DNA of 64,000 bases. Origin: JBCDGZ01 sp038750655 (GTDB lineage Bacteria > Bacteroidota > Bacteroidia > Chitinophagales > Saprospiraceae). Shown here in pieces: positions 18,248 to 25,671 of the stretch. Under the pieces are notes generated by a model, which did no database searches, had not been told where the DNA came from, and was given only the letters and a program-made list of their open reading frames with translations. Every line of letters starts with the position of its first letter. Position 1 is the stretch's first letter. The position numbers were made by a program, and so were the translations under genes. The stretch covers positions 23,970 to 87,969 of the forward strand of contig JBCDGZ010000007.1 of assembly GCA_038750655.1 (NCBI GenBank), written 5' to 3'.

Positions 18248-19201
18248 ATGTCTAATAGAACCATACCTTTAGTTGATTTGTCCAAATTTGTGAATGGAAA
18301 TGAGGAGCAGCGAGCGGAATTCGTCGCCAAATTGGGCCGCGCCTTCCACGAAATTGGATTTGTCGGCGTCATCAATCACGGTATCCCCAAGTCCCTGATC
18401 GAAGGCTTTTTCAATTCCTCTAAAGACTTTTTTGGACTGCCAGTAGGTACCAAGAGAGCCTATGAGGTCCCCGGTTTGGCTGGCCAAAGAGGCTACACCT
18501 CTTTTGGTAAGGAACACGCCAAGCAGTCTACTGTAGCTGATTTGAAAGAGTTTTTTCAGATTGGTCAGGAGGTTGAAGATGGCGATGCTATCCGTTCAGA
18601 ATATCCCGATAATGTAAAGGTAGGCGAGGTGCCTACTTTTACCAACAAGGGCAGAGAACTGTATCAAGCCTTTGAAACGGCGGGTGCCGAGCTGCTGAAG
18701 GCCATTGCCATCTACCTCGATTTAGGAGAATCTTATTTTGAGGATAAAATCCACAATGGCAACAGCATTCTGCGGGCGATTCATTATCCGCCGATTACAC
18801 AAGAGCCGGCCTCGGCCATCCGGGCGGAGCAGCATGAAGACATCAATTTGATTACCCTGCTGGTCGGTGCCTCCGCCGGCGGATTGCAATTGTTGAACAT
18901 GGATGGCGAATGGATGCCTATCATGCCGGAAGAAGATGAAATTGTCATCAACGTCGGCGATATGCTGCAACGATTGACCAATAATTACCTCAAGTCGACC
19001 ACTCACCGGGTGGTCAACCCTCCCCGCGAGCTTTGGCACCTGCCTCGGCTGTCTATTCCATTCTTCCTGCACCCTCGCAGTACGATGGATTTGACTTGCC
19101 TGGACAACTGTATCACGGAGGAGCGTCCTCTGGCCTACGCGCCGATTACTGCGGGCGGGTACCTCGACGAGCGGTTGCGTGAAATTGGACTGAAGAAATA
19201 A
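18248..19201 (+). CDS. Isopenicillin N synthase-like 2-oxoglutarate/Fe(II) oxygenase
   Basis: The 317-residue protein has the N-terminal DIOX_N region (IPLVDLSKFVNG ... GFVGVINHGIP) and the C-terminal double-stranded beta-helix domain. The metal-binding triad is visible as His-x-Asp in EQHEDINLITLL and the distal His in STTHRVVNPP. The oxoglutarate-binding Arg-x-Ser follows in PRLSIPFFLHP. Such enzymes hydroxylate or desaturate small molecules; the substrate is not evident. It is monocistronic, 95 nt after gldB and followed by tatA. The length is normal. Confidence 0.9.
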   Translation: MSNRTIPLVDLSKFVNGNEEQRAEFVAKLGRAFHEIGFVGVINHGIPKSLIEGFFNSSKDFFGLPVGTKRAYEVPGLAGQRGYTSFGKEHAKQSTVADLKEFFQIGQEVEDGDAIRSEYPDNVKVGEVPTFTNKGRELYQAFETAGAELLKAIAIYLDLGESYFEDKIHNGNSILRAIHYPPITQEPASAIRAEQHEDINLITLLVGASAGGLQLLNMDGEWMPIMPEEDEIVINVGDMLQRLTNNYLKSTTHRVVNPPRELWHLPRLSIPFFLHPRSTMDLTCLDNCITEERPLAYAPITAGGYLDERLREIGLKK

Positions 19202-19283
19202 TCAGCCCTTAAACCTTTGAAACAGGAGCGGGTCTAATTCCCATTGATCGTTCGAGGAGCTGTCCTGACTCCCAGAAAATTTG

Positions 19284-19291
19284 TAACTTTG
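19284..19291 (+). promoter_or_regulatory. Probable tatA promoter (-7 element)
   Basis: TAACTTTG matches the TAnnTTTG element of Bacteroidota promoters, 60 nt before the tatA ATG. No clear TTTG was seen 19-21 nt upstream, so only half of the consensus is present. Confidence 0.4.
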
Positions 19292-19351
19292 TTGAGAATA
19301 GGCTTGACTATCAAGCGTGTTTGGTGTAAAAATCATTAAAAATCCATCATT

Positions 19352-19576
19352 ATGACTTCAATGCTTTTATTCGGTCTAGGGATGTACGAGATTATGCTCG
19401 TGTTTGCTGTAGTTCTGCTGTTGTTCGGAGGTAAAAAAATTCCTGAGCTGATGCGTGGACTGGGCAAGGGCATCCGTGAATTTAACAGTGCCAAGGCTTC
19501 TATTGAAAGTGAAATCAAGGAAGGGATGCGGGAAGCTGACCGCCAGCAACTGAAAGAGAAGAACAAAGAAAGCTAG
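19352..19576 (+). CDS. tatA: Sec-independent protein translocase TatA/TatE
   Basis: The 74-residue protein has the TatA architecture. A single N-terminal membrane helix (YEIMLVFAVVLLLFGG) ends in the conserved FGGKKIPEL, followed by an amphipathic helix (RGLGKGIREFNSA) and a charged, Glu/Lys-rich tail. TatA forms the pore of the twin-arginine system that exports folded proteins. tatC is not in this window. A strong bidirectional terminator follows. Confidence 0.93.
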   Translation: MTSMLLFGLGMYEIMLVFAVVLLLFGGKKIPELMRGLGKGIREFNSAKASIESEIKEGMREADRQQLKEKNKES

Positions 19577-19601
19577 TCTTACCTGTTTCCATAGACGCGA
19601 A

Positions 19602-19642
19602 AAGGGGATAAAAAGTGGGTGCTGCCGACTTTTTATCCCCTT
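19602..19642. terminator. Bidirectional terminator between tatA and the FKBP gene
   Basis: AAGGGGATAAAAAGT (19602-19616) and ACTTTTTATCCCCTT (19628-19642) are perfectly complementary over 15 bp with an 11-nt loop. The A/T-rich outer ends provide T-rich exits on both strands. It sits between the convergent genes tatA and the FKBP isomerase. Confidence 0.85.
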
Positions 19643-19673
19643 CGTGTTTTGAGGATATGTTAGGAGGTCTGGT

Positions 19674-20633
19674 CTATTTGATGGTTTTGGGTTGAATATC
19701 GACGACTTTGATTTTAAACACCAGCACGGAATTGGCGGGGATGGAGATGTCGTCCTCTTCAATTGCGCGGGGGCCGTAGGCCAGCTTAGATGGAATGAGC
19801 AGCCAGCCCTCGCTGCCCTTGCTAAAGTGAGTCAGCCCTTCATCCCAGCCGGGGATGACCTTGCCCCGGGCCAGTGGAAACTCGTAGGGCTTCTTGCCGA
19901 AGGAGGAGTCGAAGGTGCTGCCATCGGTCAGATGCCCTTCGTAGTGAACGCTCAGCAGGTCGCCGCCCTTGGCCTTCGGCCCCTTGCCTTTTTTGGTAAT
20001 CACATAGCTGAGCCCGGAGGGCGTGCGCTTAGTCCTCAGCTTGTTCGAAATCGCATACTGCTGGATAATCTTTTTGTCCTGTGTAAACTGTTTTTGTTGA
20101 TGCTGCTCGTAGCTTTGGCGCTCTTTTTCCTCCAATTCTACCATGTAGCGATCGTATTCTTCAAAATTCATAATGCGCAGCAACTCAATTTCAAAGATCA
20201 GCGGGGTATTGGGTGGAATGCGGGTGCCAGCTCCTCGCTTGCCGTAGGCCATCGCAGGAGGGATAAACAAACGTCCCTTACTTCCCACATTGAAAAAAGG
20301 CAAACCGGCCTCCCAACCTTTAATCACCTGTCGGTAGCCCAGTTGAAAAACAAAAGGATCGTTGGCATCCGACTGGTCGAAGACCTCTCCGTTGAGAAAT
20401 CTGCCCGTATAGCTGAGCACCACATAATCGCCCGCCTGCGGCTTGCGCCCTTTACCCGTTTTATCGATTAGATAAGCAACGCCAAAGGGGCCCGAGTTGG
20501 GTTGGAGATTGTGAAACCGATAGTATTCTTCTAGGCTTTGAGGGATGCTGTCCTGAGTTGACTGAAAGGCTAAAACTACGGAATGACAACAAAAACTGAT
20601 CGGCAGGATCAGCATGGCATATTTTTTCATCAT
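19674..20633 (-). CDS. FKBP-type peptidyl-prolyl cis-trans isomerase with two FKBP domains
   Basis: Start at the ATG 20633 gives a signal peptide (MMKKYAMLILPISFCCHSVV) and 319 residues; an ATG at 20690 would place 19 polar residues before it. Two FKBP domains are present. The first (~60-150) has GDYVVLSYTGRF, GEVFDQS, VIKGWEAGL and IPPAMAYGKRGAG. The second (~225-315) has GDLLSVHYEGHL, GSTFDSS, VIPGWDEGL and IPSKLAYGPRA. Between them lies a charged helical linker of about 45 residues. These periplasmic isomerases help fold exported proteins. Both domains keep the core aromatic residues, so both may be active. Paralogues with duplicated FKBP domains are common in Bacteroidota. Confidence 0.92.
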   Translation of the reverse strand: MMKKYAMLILPISFCCHSVVLAFQSTQDSIPQSLEEYYRFHNLQPNSGPFGVAYLIDKTGKGRKPQAGDYVVLSYTGRFLNGEVFDQSDANDPFVFQLGYRQVIKGWEAGLPFFNVGSKGRLFIPPAMAYGKRGAGTRIPPNTPLIFEIELLRIMNFEEYDRYMVELEEKERQSYEQHQQKQFTQDKKIIQQYAISNKLRTKRTPSGLSYVITKKGKGPKAKGGDLLSVHYEGHLTDGSTFDSSFGKKPYEFPLARGKVIPGWDEGLTHFSKGSEGWLLIPSKLAYGPRAIEEDDISIPANSVLVFKIKVVDIQPKTIK

Positions 20634-20741
20634 TTTAGAATTGTGTAAGTTCATCGGAAAGGCCGCATATACAATGCCAACAAGGCCCATCTCTTATAAA
20701 TTAACGTTTTTTTATAGTTATTGCGATATCCCATCAAAACA

Positions 20742-20783
20742 ATCAAAAAAAGACTGCACCAACACAAGGCCGGGCAGTCTTTC
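20742..20783 (-). terminator. Minus-strand terminator in the gap 20691-21162
   Basis: AAAGACTGC (20750-20758) and GCAGTCTTT (20775-20783) are a perfect 9-bp stem with a 16-nt loop. On the minus strand the stem runs into seven consecutive T residues, the form of a rho-independent terminator. It is about 380 nt downstream of the glucosaminidase stop, so the intervening stretch 20784-21162 could be a long 3' UTR or a separate RNA. No convincing gene was seen there; short plus-strand frames have no recognisable protein features. Confidence 0.6.
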
Positions 20784-21162
20784 TCCACAATTGCTAAACA
20801 TACTACGAGAAAACATAAAACAGTATCCCAATCAAAATATCTTAAGCACGCTGCGATTCGTCCAATAAGGAACCGCAGTTTATGTGATCATCATTTGGTT
20901 GACGTGCATCAGCCGCTCATTTGCGTTGCACATCAGTACGGACACTGCGGTAAAGGCAGTATCTTTAATGGGATGTTTAGCATAGGTGTGGAAATCTGCC
21001 CATCGCCGGGCTAAAATGGGGGCGCTGAGATGGTACTTTGGTTTTCATAGCTTCTGTGATCTGAGCGCTGTTTTCTCTTGAGTATAGTATTATTAAGTAG
21101 CGGGGGCTATTAACGCAGGTTTACTTATGGTAAGCTGTTGGAGCCTGAAGATTTAAAGTTGG

Positions 21163-22005
21163 TTATTGATCGTACTGATGAAGCTGTAGCTCCTCGATAA
21201 TGTGGATCAATTTCTCCGCATAGCGTTTATCTGTAGCATAGCCGGCCTTTTTAAGGCCATGAGCCCAGCCTTTGTAATCTTTTACATCTAGTTTTTTGAG
21301 ATGCTTGTAGCGTTTGCCATTGAGCATCAGGCTATGGGCGCGGTAGCTTTCCCAGGCAGTGGCATAGAGGCGGAAAAAGTCCTTGTGGCTATCATCCGTA
21401 AAATTGCTACAATGCCCTTTTGCACAGCGGCGAGAAAAGCACTTGATCCCAAAGTGGTTGTTGTTCTTACTCGCTAGGCGGCTATGGCCGGCGTCGCTTT
21501 CAATGAGCCCCTGGGCTAAGGTAATACTAGCGGGGATACCAAATTTTTCCATCTCCGCTTTGGCGACATTAAGAAAACGCTTGACGTAGGCTTTTTGGCG
21601 CTTGATTTTGGCGCTTTGCTTACTGTTGTAAGTGCTTACATTCGTCACTTCTGAATTGTGATAGGTCATGTTGCCGTACTCATTAGCCAGATTGTCGTCA
21701 TTTGGTTTTTTGGAGGGTCTTTTTTTAGAAAATGGACCAAAGAAGTTCGCACCGAGGTTCATCTGACTGACTTGGTGCAGCAGCCCGCCCTGATAGTCAC
21801 CCGTACTGTCTATCCTCGTCTCCCAGTTTGGAGCGGCGCTGAGGTTGAGTTGCAGGTTGATGTCTTTGTAGGTCACGACGAAGGCTAGGAGGGCCACCAA
21901 GGTCATTTTGAACCAGTGCCGGGCCAGCCAGCCAGCCGCTTGTTTCTTCTTCTTTTGGAGCATGATATTCGCCTTATTTTTAAGTTGTCCAATTGTTTGT
22001 CCCAT
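21163..22005 (-). CDS. Membrane-anchored glucosaminidase (FlgJ/LytF-type muramidase domain)
   Basis: The 280-residue protein has a basic N-terminus, one membrane helix (WFKMTLVALLAFVVTY, residues ~31-46) and a ~80-residue linker. A C-terminal glucosaminidase domain (~135-275) shows the signature GIPASITLAQGLIESDAG with the catalytic Glu, NNNHFGIKC, AWESYRAHS and the end AGYATDKRYAEKLIHIIEE. This type cleaves the glycan strand of peptidoglycan and is probably anchored in the inner membrane facing the periplasm. A consensus promoter lies about 60 nt upstream within an AT-rich, palindromic stretch. The gene stands alone. Confidence 0.9.
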   Translation of the reverse strand: MGQTIGQLKNKANIMLQKKKKQAAGWLARHWFKMTLVALLAFVVTYKDINLQLNLSAAPNWETRIDSTGDYQGGLLHQVSQMNLGANFFGPFSKKRPSKKPNDDNLANEYGNMTYHNSEVTNVSTYNSKQSAKIKRQKAYVKRFLNVAKAEMEKFGIPASITLAQGLIESDAGHSRLASKNNNHFGIKCFSRRCAKGHCSNFTDDSHKDFFRLYATAWESYRAHSLMLNGKRYKHLKKLDVKDYKGWAHGLKKAGYATDKRYAEKLIHIIEELQLHQYDQ

Positions 22006-22067
22006 AGTAATCGTAGGTTTTTGTTACCTTCCCTTCAAAGGTGTTGTTTTGTATAAATCGCTCGATG

Positions 22068-22131
22068 CAAATTTAAAACAAAATGTTTATAATTTGCAAA
22101 TAATTTTACACATTTTGTTTTAAATTATAAA
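22068..22131 (-). promoter_or_regulatory. Glucosaminidase promoter inside interlaced inverted repeats
   Basis: On the minus strand, TTTG (22097-22100) and TAAATTTG (22068-22075) are 21 nt apart, a good Bacteroidota promoter. Two perfect inverted repeats interlace around it: CAAAATG/CATTTTG (22079-22085, 22111-22117) and TTTATAATTT/AAATTATAAA (22086-22095, 22122-22131). They may be regulator sites; the region is very AT-rich, so chance cannot be excluded. Confidence 0.5.
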
Positions 22132-22213
22132 GCAAATTGTTTGATCTTAGGAACAAACCCAGAGATGGCGGGGCTTCCCGTGACTCGGAAGGTGAGAAAA
22201 AAAATTATAAGTG

Positions 22214-23854
22214 CTAAGCCTCTCGGTGTCTTTCGGTAAATTGATCCAGAAAATTTGATACTTTTCGCTCCAACTCCTCTGCGCTTTCGGCGCGAACGGA
22301 CTTATTAGGCAACTTGCCTGGAAACTCTTCGATGTATACAGAAGAAGAAGGAAAGGCGTAGCTAATATCCATTTCGCTAGCCAAGCGAAGCATCCCCAGG
22401 ATGAGGTCTTCTTTGACCTTTAGCTCCGTGGCGTAGCCATCTACTTCGAGCATCACCCGGAAGAAGATATTCAGCGAAGAGGCTTGCATACTGTTTAGAT
22501 AGACGTAATAGTCGCGTTTCAGCGTCTTAGGATGACTCAGAATCATACGCTTTAGGCCAGAGACAAAGGCTTCAATTCGTTCCGGCGGGGTATTGTAGGT
22601 GATGCCCAGCTCGGTGGAAAAAACCCGATAAACCCGCATCCCCAGATTTTTGATCGACATATTGGCAATAGAGCCATTAGGGACAGAGATAATCGAAGTA
22701 TCTGTAGCCGTGATTCGGGTCGTTCTAAAGCCGACCTCTTTGACCGTTCCCACAAAACCGCTACCCTCAATAAAATCCCCGATTTGGAAGGGTTTGTCAA
22801 TAAATATCATGGCCGAGCCTAATAGGTTCTTGACCGTATCCTGAGCGGCCAGGGCCAATGCGAGTCCACCAATCGAAATCCCCGCAACGAGAGCAGTAAC
22901 ATTGACATCCAAGAGGCGCAAAATCTGGATGATCCCACCAATAATAAAGATAATGTAAAGCATTCGGCGCACAATGGGCAGCAGCTGCTCATCCATCTTA
23001 TGCTCTGTACTTTGCGCGTAGCTGCTGGCATAAATCATGACCAAGTCCAAAATCCTCAAGACCAGTAAGACGGTAAAGCAGGTGATCATAATCCTAATAC
23101 CTGTGATACTGAACTCCGCTAGCCCAATGGGCAATTGCAAAATGGGGATTAAAAGACGTATCAGCAAGGAGATCAATAGCATGCTAAAGACTCGGGCGAT
23201 TTTGTAAATCGGGGCCTTATCCTCCATCAGCTCCGTGTAGCGGGAGCGCGCCAAGCGTCGAATAATGGGATACAATATTCTACTCAGCAGCTTATGGGCG
23301 ATCCAGCTCAAGAGCAGCAGAATCAAAATACCAATGTATTGCCAGATGGCCAGCCCCATGATGTGTTGTTGTCCTAGCTTGGGGAGAAGATTCAATAAAA
23401 TATCAGTGCCAAAAGGATAGATCTTCTTGTGCAATTCTGGGATCAACTGTGCCGTCTCCCGCGAGTAGTACCAGCGCTCATCAATACGTTCCAGGTAGAC
23501 CTGCGGCAGCTCGTCCGGAAATGGCGTGTAGTAAGGTTTGTTGGTCAAGCTATCAATATAATCCGCCTGCTGCGGCAGCAAATTGAGGTGGACATACAGC
23601 CCATTACCATCCAGAATTTGTTTGAGCTTGATGGCTTTCTGCCGCCGCTCCACACTATCCGCAATCTGATAAAAGGTCTGCCCCGCAATCTCCGGTTGAT
23701 AGGTATTGGTTTGCAGGTAATACAGGTGCACATGCATGCAGTTGTAAGGCGTCTCCAAAGTGGGAGAGGGCGCATTCTCGGTCTGCGACCACAGTGGTGC
23801 GCAAAGGCAAAGGAAGAGCAGGAGTAGAATCGGCGATTGTGATCGATGCATCAT
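22214..23854 (-). CDS. Mechanosensitive ion channel, MscS family, with N-terminal periplasmic domain
   Basis: The 546-residue product begins with a signal peptide (to SQT, residue ~24) and a ~145-residue extracytoplasmic region. Several membrane helices follow, the MscS pore helix (SIGGLALALAAQDTVKNLLG) and the beta domain (IFIDKPFQIGDFIE, GTVKEVGFRTTRI, ISVPNGSIANMSIKN), then a mixed C-terminal domain. MscS channels release solutes at hypo-osmotic shock. The long N-terminus is typical of the larger Bacteroidota members. A TAnnTTTG element ends 6 nt before the ATG, suggesting a leaderless or very short leader, without a clear -33 element. Confidence 0.93.
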   Translation of the reverse strand: MMHRSQSPILLLLFLCLCAPLWSQTENAPSPTLETPYNCMHVHLYYLQTNTYQPEIAGQTFYQIADSVERRQKAIKLKQILDGNGLYVHLNLLPQQADYIDSLTNKPYYTPFPDELPQVYLERIDERWYYSRETAQLIPELHKKIYPFGTDILLNLLPKLGQQHIMGLAIWQYIGILILLLLSWIAHKLLSRILYPIIRRLARSRYTELMEDKAPIYKIARVFSMLLISLLIRLLIPILQLPIGLAEFSITGIRIMITCFTVLLVLRILDLVMIYASSYAQSTEHKMDEQLLPIVRRMLYIIFIIGGIIQILRLLDVNVTALVAGISIGGLALALAAQDTVKNLLGSAMIFIDKPFQIGDFIEGSGFVGTVKEVGFRTTRITATDTSIISVPNGSIANMSIKNLGMRVYRVFSTELGITYNTPPERIEAFVSGLKRMILSHPKTLKRDYYVYLNSMQASSLNIFFRVMLEVDGYATELKVKEDLILGMLRLASEMDISYAFPSSSVYIEEFPGKLPNKSVRAESAEELERKVSNFLDQFTERHREA

Positions 23855-23889
23855 GGATGCAAAGATAGGGACTTCGGGCGGGAGCTAGG

Positions 23890-24351
23890 TTAATTTATGA
23901 GCCTTATATCGATTTCGTAGTTAGTCATCCTTTTGATTTGGACATCTTTGAAACTTTGATGCATTGGGTTGATAACTACATTATACTCTTCGGGGATGAT
24001 TACCGAGGGGACTTTTATGGCGAGGTTATTTTCTTCAATTAGATATTGCTTTCCGAGGTTTTTCAATTCAACTGGAGGGGGAGCATTTTTCCAATTTTTA
24101 GGCAAATCCTCCAGGGCAATGACTTTTATATCTTCGGTATTTAAGGGTAATTCGATACTCAGCAGTTTGAATTTCGGAGGAGTTAAATCATAATCAGTAT
24201 GGACAAGCAACTCTAGTGTAGACAGTGATCTTGTTTCAGAAGTATACAATGCGGTCATTCCTTTAGGGGTCCATTTTCCTCCGTATATCTTTGCGCCCGT
24301 ACCGGAAATATCTTCACAATAGGTTGCTTTAGCAATTCGATAGACAACCAT
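23890..24351 (-). CDS. RES-domain toxin
   Basis: The 153-residue protein matches the RES family of NAD+-degrading toxins. YRIAKATYCEDISGTGAKIYGGKW carries the N-terminal Arg and the GGKW-like segment, here in positions 4-27. ALYTSETRSLSTLELLVH follows with the conserved Glu and Ser, then a C-terminal region with VIIPEEYNVVINPMH. RES toxins deplete NAD+ by phosphorolysis or hydrolysis. The ATG follows the antitoxin stop by 2 nt, the usual antitoxin-first order. The length is normal and no disruption is visible, so the toxin may be functional. Confidence 0.9.
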   Translation of the reverse strand: MVVYRIAKATYCEDISGTGAKIYGGKWTPKGMTALYTSETRSLSTLELLVHTDYDLTPPKFKLLSIELPLNTEDIKVIALEDLPKNWKNAPPPVELKNLGKQYLIEENNLAIKVPSVIIPEEYNVVINPMHQSFKDVQIKRMTNYEIDIRLIN

Positions 24352-24353
24352 AT

Positions 24354-24776
24354 TTAGGAGATTATACCGTGTTCCAATCTACCTAATTCATCGATAATGA
24401 GTTGAATGCCAAAGGTAGTATCAAGCAGTTTTTTAGGCACCATGTTTCCGAGGCCTCTAATCTTTCTACTCATCCACAATTGAAACTTTTCTTCATCCTC
24501 GAATAACTCGTATCCCTTGTTGTACAACTCTACAATCTGGATTAATTGAGCAGATATATCAGTTCTTAATGCTTTATCCTTAGTGTATCTATTGATTTGT
24601 CGCTCAGATAAGGAAATGATTTTTGGGAGTTCTTTGATAGATATCTTTGTATAATCAAGAATGTCGTGTAACTGCTTGACAGTCAGTCCTTTTCGGCTTA
24701 ATTCAATATAGTCAAAAGGACTTTGAATTTTAATATTTCTGCTTTCGTCACTTAAGAGCTGACTAATTTGAACCAT
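24354..24776 (-). CDS. Xre/MbcA/ParS-type antitoxin of the RES toxin
   Basis: The ATG at 24776 gives 140 residues; the frame extends upstream to 25001 but through repeat-rich, non-conserved DNA. The N-terminal ~85 residues form the Xre-like helical DNA-binding part (TVKQLHDILDYTKISIKEL, ISLSERQINRY). The C-terminal ~55 residues are the MbcA/ParS toxin-binding domain (DUF2384), with the signature LYNKGYELFEDEEKFQLWM and the final DTTFGIQLIIDELGRLEHG. It should neutralise the RES toxin and repress its own operon. No clean consensus promoter was found. Confidence 0.88.
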   Translation of the reverse strand: MVQISQLLSDESRNIKIQSPFDYIELSRKGLTVKQLHDILDYTKISIKELPKIISLSERQINRYTKDKALRTDISAQLIQIVELYNKGYELFEDEEKFQLWMSRKIRGLGNMVPKKLLDTTFGIQLIIDELGRLEHGIIS

Positions 24777-24893
24777 GTTTCTGCATTTGTCTATAAATAT
24801 AGTGACATTTGGTAGGATAGTCAAATGACGGGGGACACATGCGGTGTTTTTCGGTTGACGGTAGAACGCCGTTGGCATTTTGGTTGACGCCCG

Positions 24894-25008
24894 CCTGCCG
24901 GCCGGCAGGATAGACGGCCGAACGTAGTGGTTTGTAGAGGAACGCGGCTCCGCACGTTTCTTTCGTCTCACTACGTCCGCCAAATACCGTCCACCGTCCA
25001 CCGTCTAC
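24894..25008. repeat. GC palindrome and 7-bp tandem repeats upstream of the toxin-antitoxin pair
   Basis: CCTGCCGGCCGGCAGG (24894-24909) is a perfect 16-bp palindrome. At about 24987-25008 the 7-bp unit CCGTCCA/CCGTCTA is repeated three times. GC-rich inserts of this style are scattered in several Bacteroidota genomes (from memory) and break the otherwise AT-rich surroundings. Confidence 0.5.
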
Positions 25009-25080
25009 CCAAGCGCCAAAGGCGCAACCCGTCCCCCCCCCTAAACATTTTAAAAAATAAAATATATTCCCCGCAACATA

Positions 25081-25671
25081 TTCCAACAACCTGCGATATA
25101 ACAAATAATCGTATCCCAGGTGATGCCTGGGTATTTATCAACCAAAACCGTTTTTGAAAAAATAATGAACTAAGCTTTTATCAACAACAGAAAGAACGAG
25201 GAGTACCCCGACAGTGTGCTTTATGAATCTTCCAAATCATTAGCCATTGTACTTACAACCATCCCAAAACCTTTGTTATCCCAAAACCCGTTTTAGTTCT
25301 TAAACCTCGCCATTGTTGACTTCTCTTTCTGCATGTTCCCTATCAGGGCTATGGCTCGTGCTCGCATTCGCACTGGCTACAACTCTTTCTTCAGGGGATA
25401 ACGAATATCACTTTATGTTAATGTCACTCTATGTGACCAACTGACGAAGGGCAGCAATGCCCAACGCTACGCTCTGGAATTTTCGTTCCCGCGCCTGGCC
25501 TTCCGGCTTATGTTCGGAAGCCTGCCCAGGACATTTCAGTGCTGCCATTGTTCATCAGGTCCCTCTCAACATGGTCTATAACAAGATACACTTGTAGGCC
25601 CTGGTGAGCTATGCCTGGATTTTAAAGCACCCTTATTGCACTACATTTTTAAACACTCAAATCCAAAAACC
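25081..25671 (+). other. Long non-coding leader upstream of the giant adhesin gene
   Basis: About 590 nt carry no convincing gene. A long hairpin, CCTGG...CCAGG with inner TTCCG/CGGAA, spans 25494-25530. A smaller one, GTGC/GCAC, lies near 25349-25364. No TAnnTTTG promoter with a proper -33 was found. The stretch could be a structured 5' UTR or contain a small RNA; I cannot assign it to a known riboswitch. Confidence 0.35.

Noticed and set aside
20614..21014. Plus-strand frames with a faint helix-turn-helix look, possibly a transposase remnant
   Set aside because: Match to IstA-type N-termini is too weak, the start codon is TTG and no inverted repeats or partner gene were seen.
24777..25104. 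Upstream extension of the antitoxin frame and an overlapping 113-codon frame
   Set aside because: Both run through GC palindromes and tandem repeats with no conserved residues; the antitoxin fold begins at the ATG 24776.
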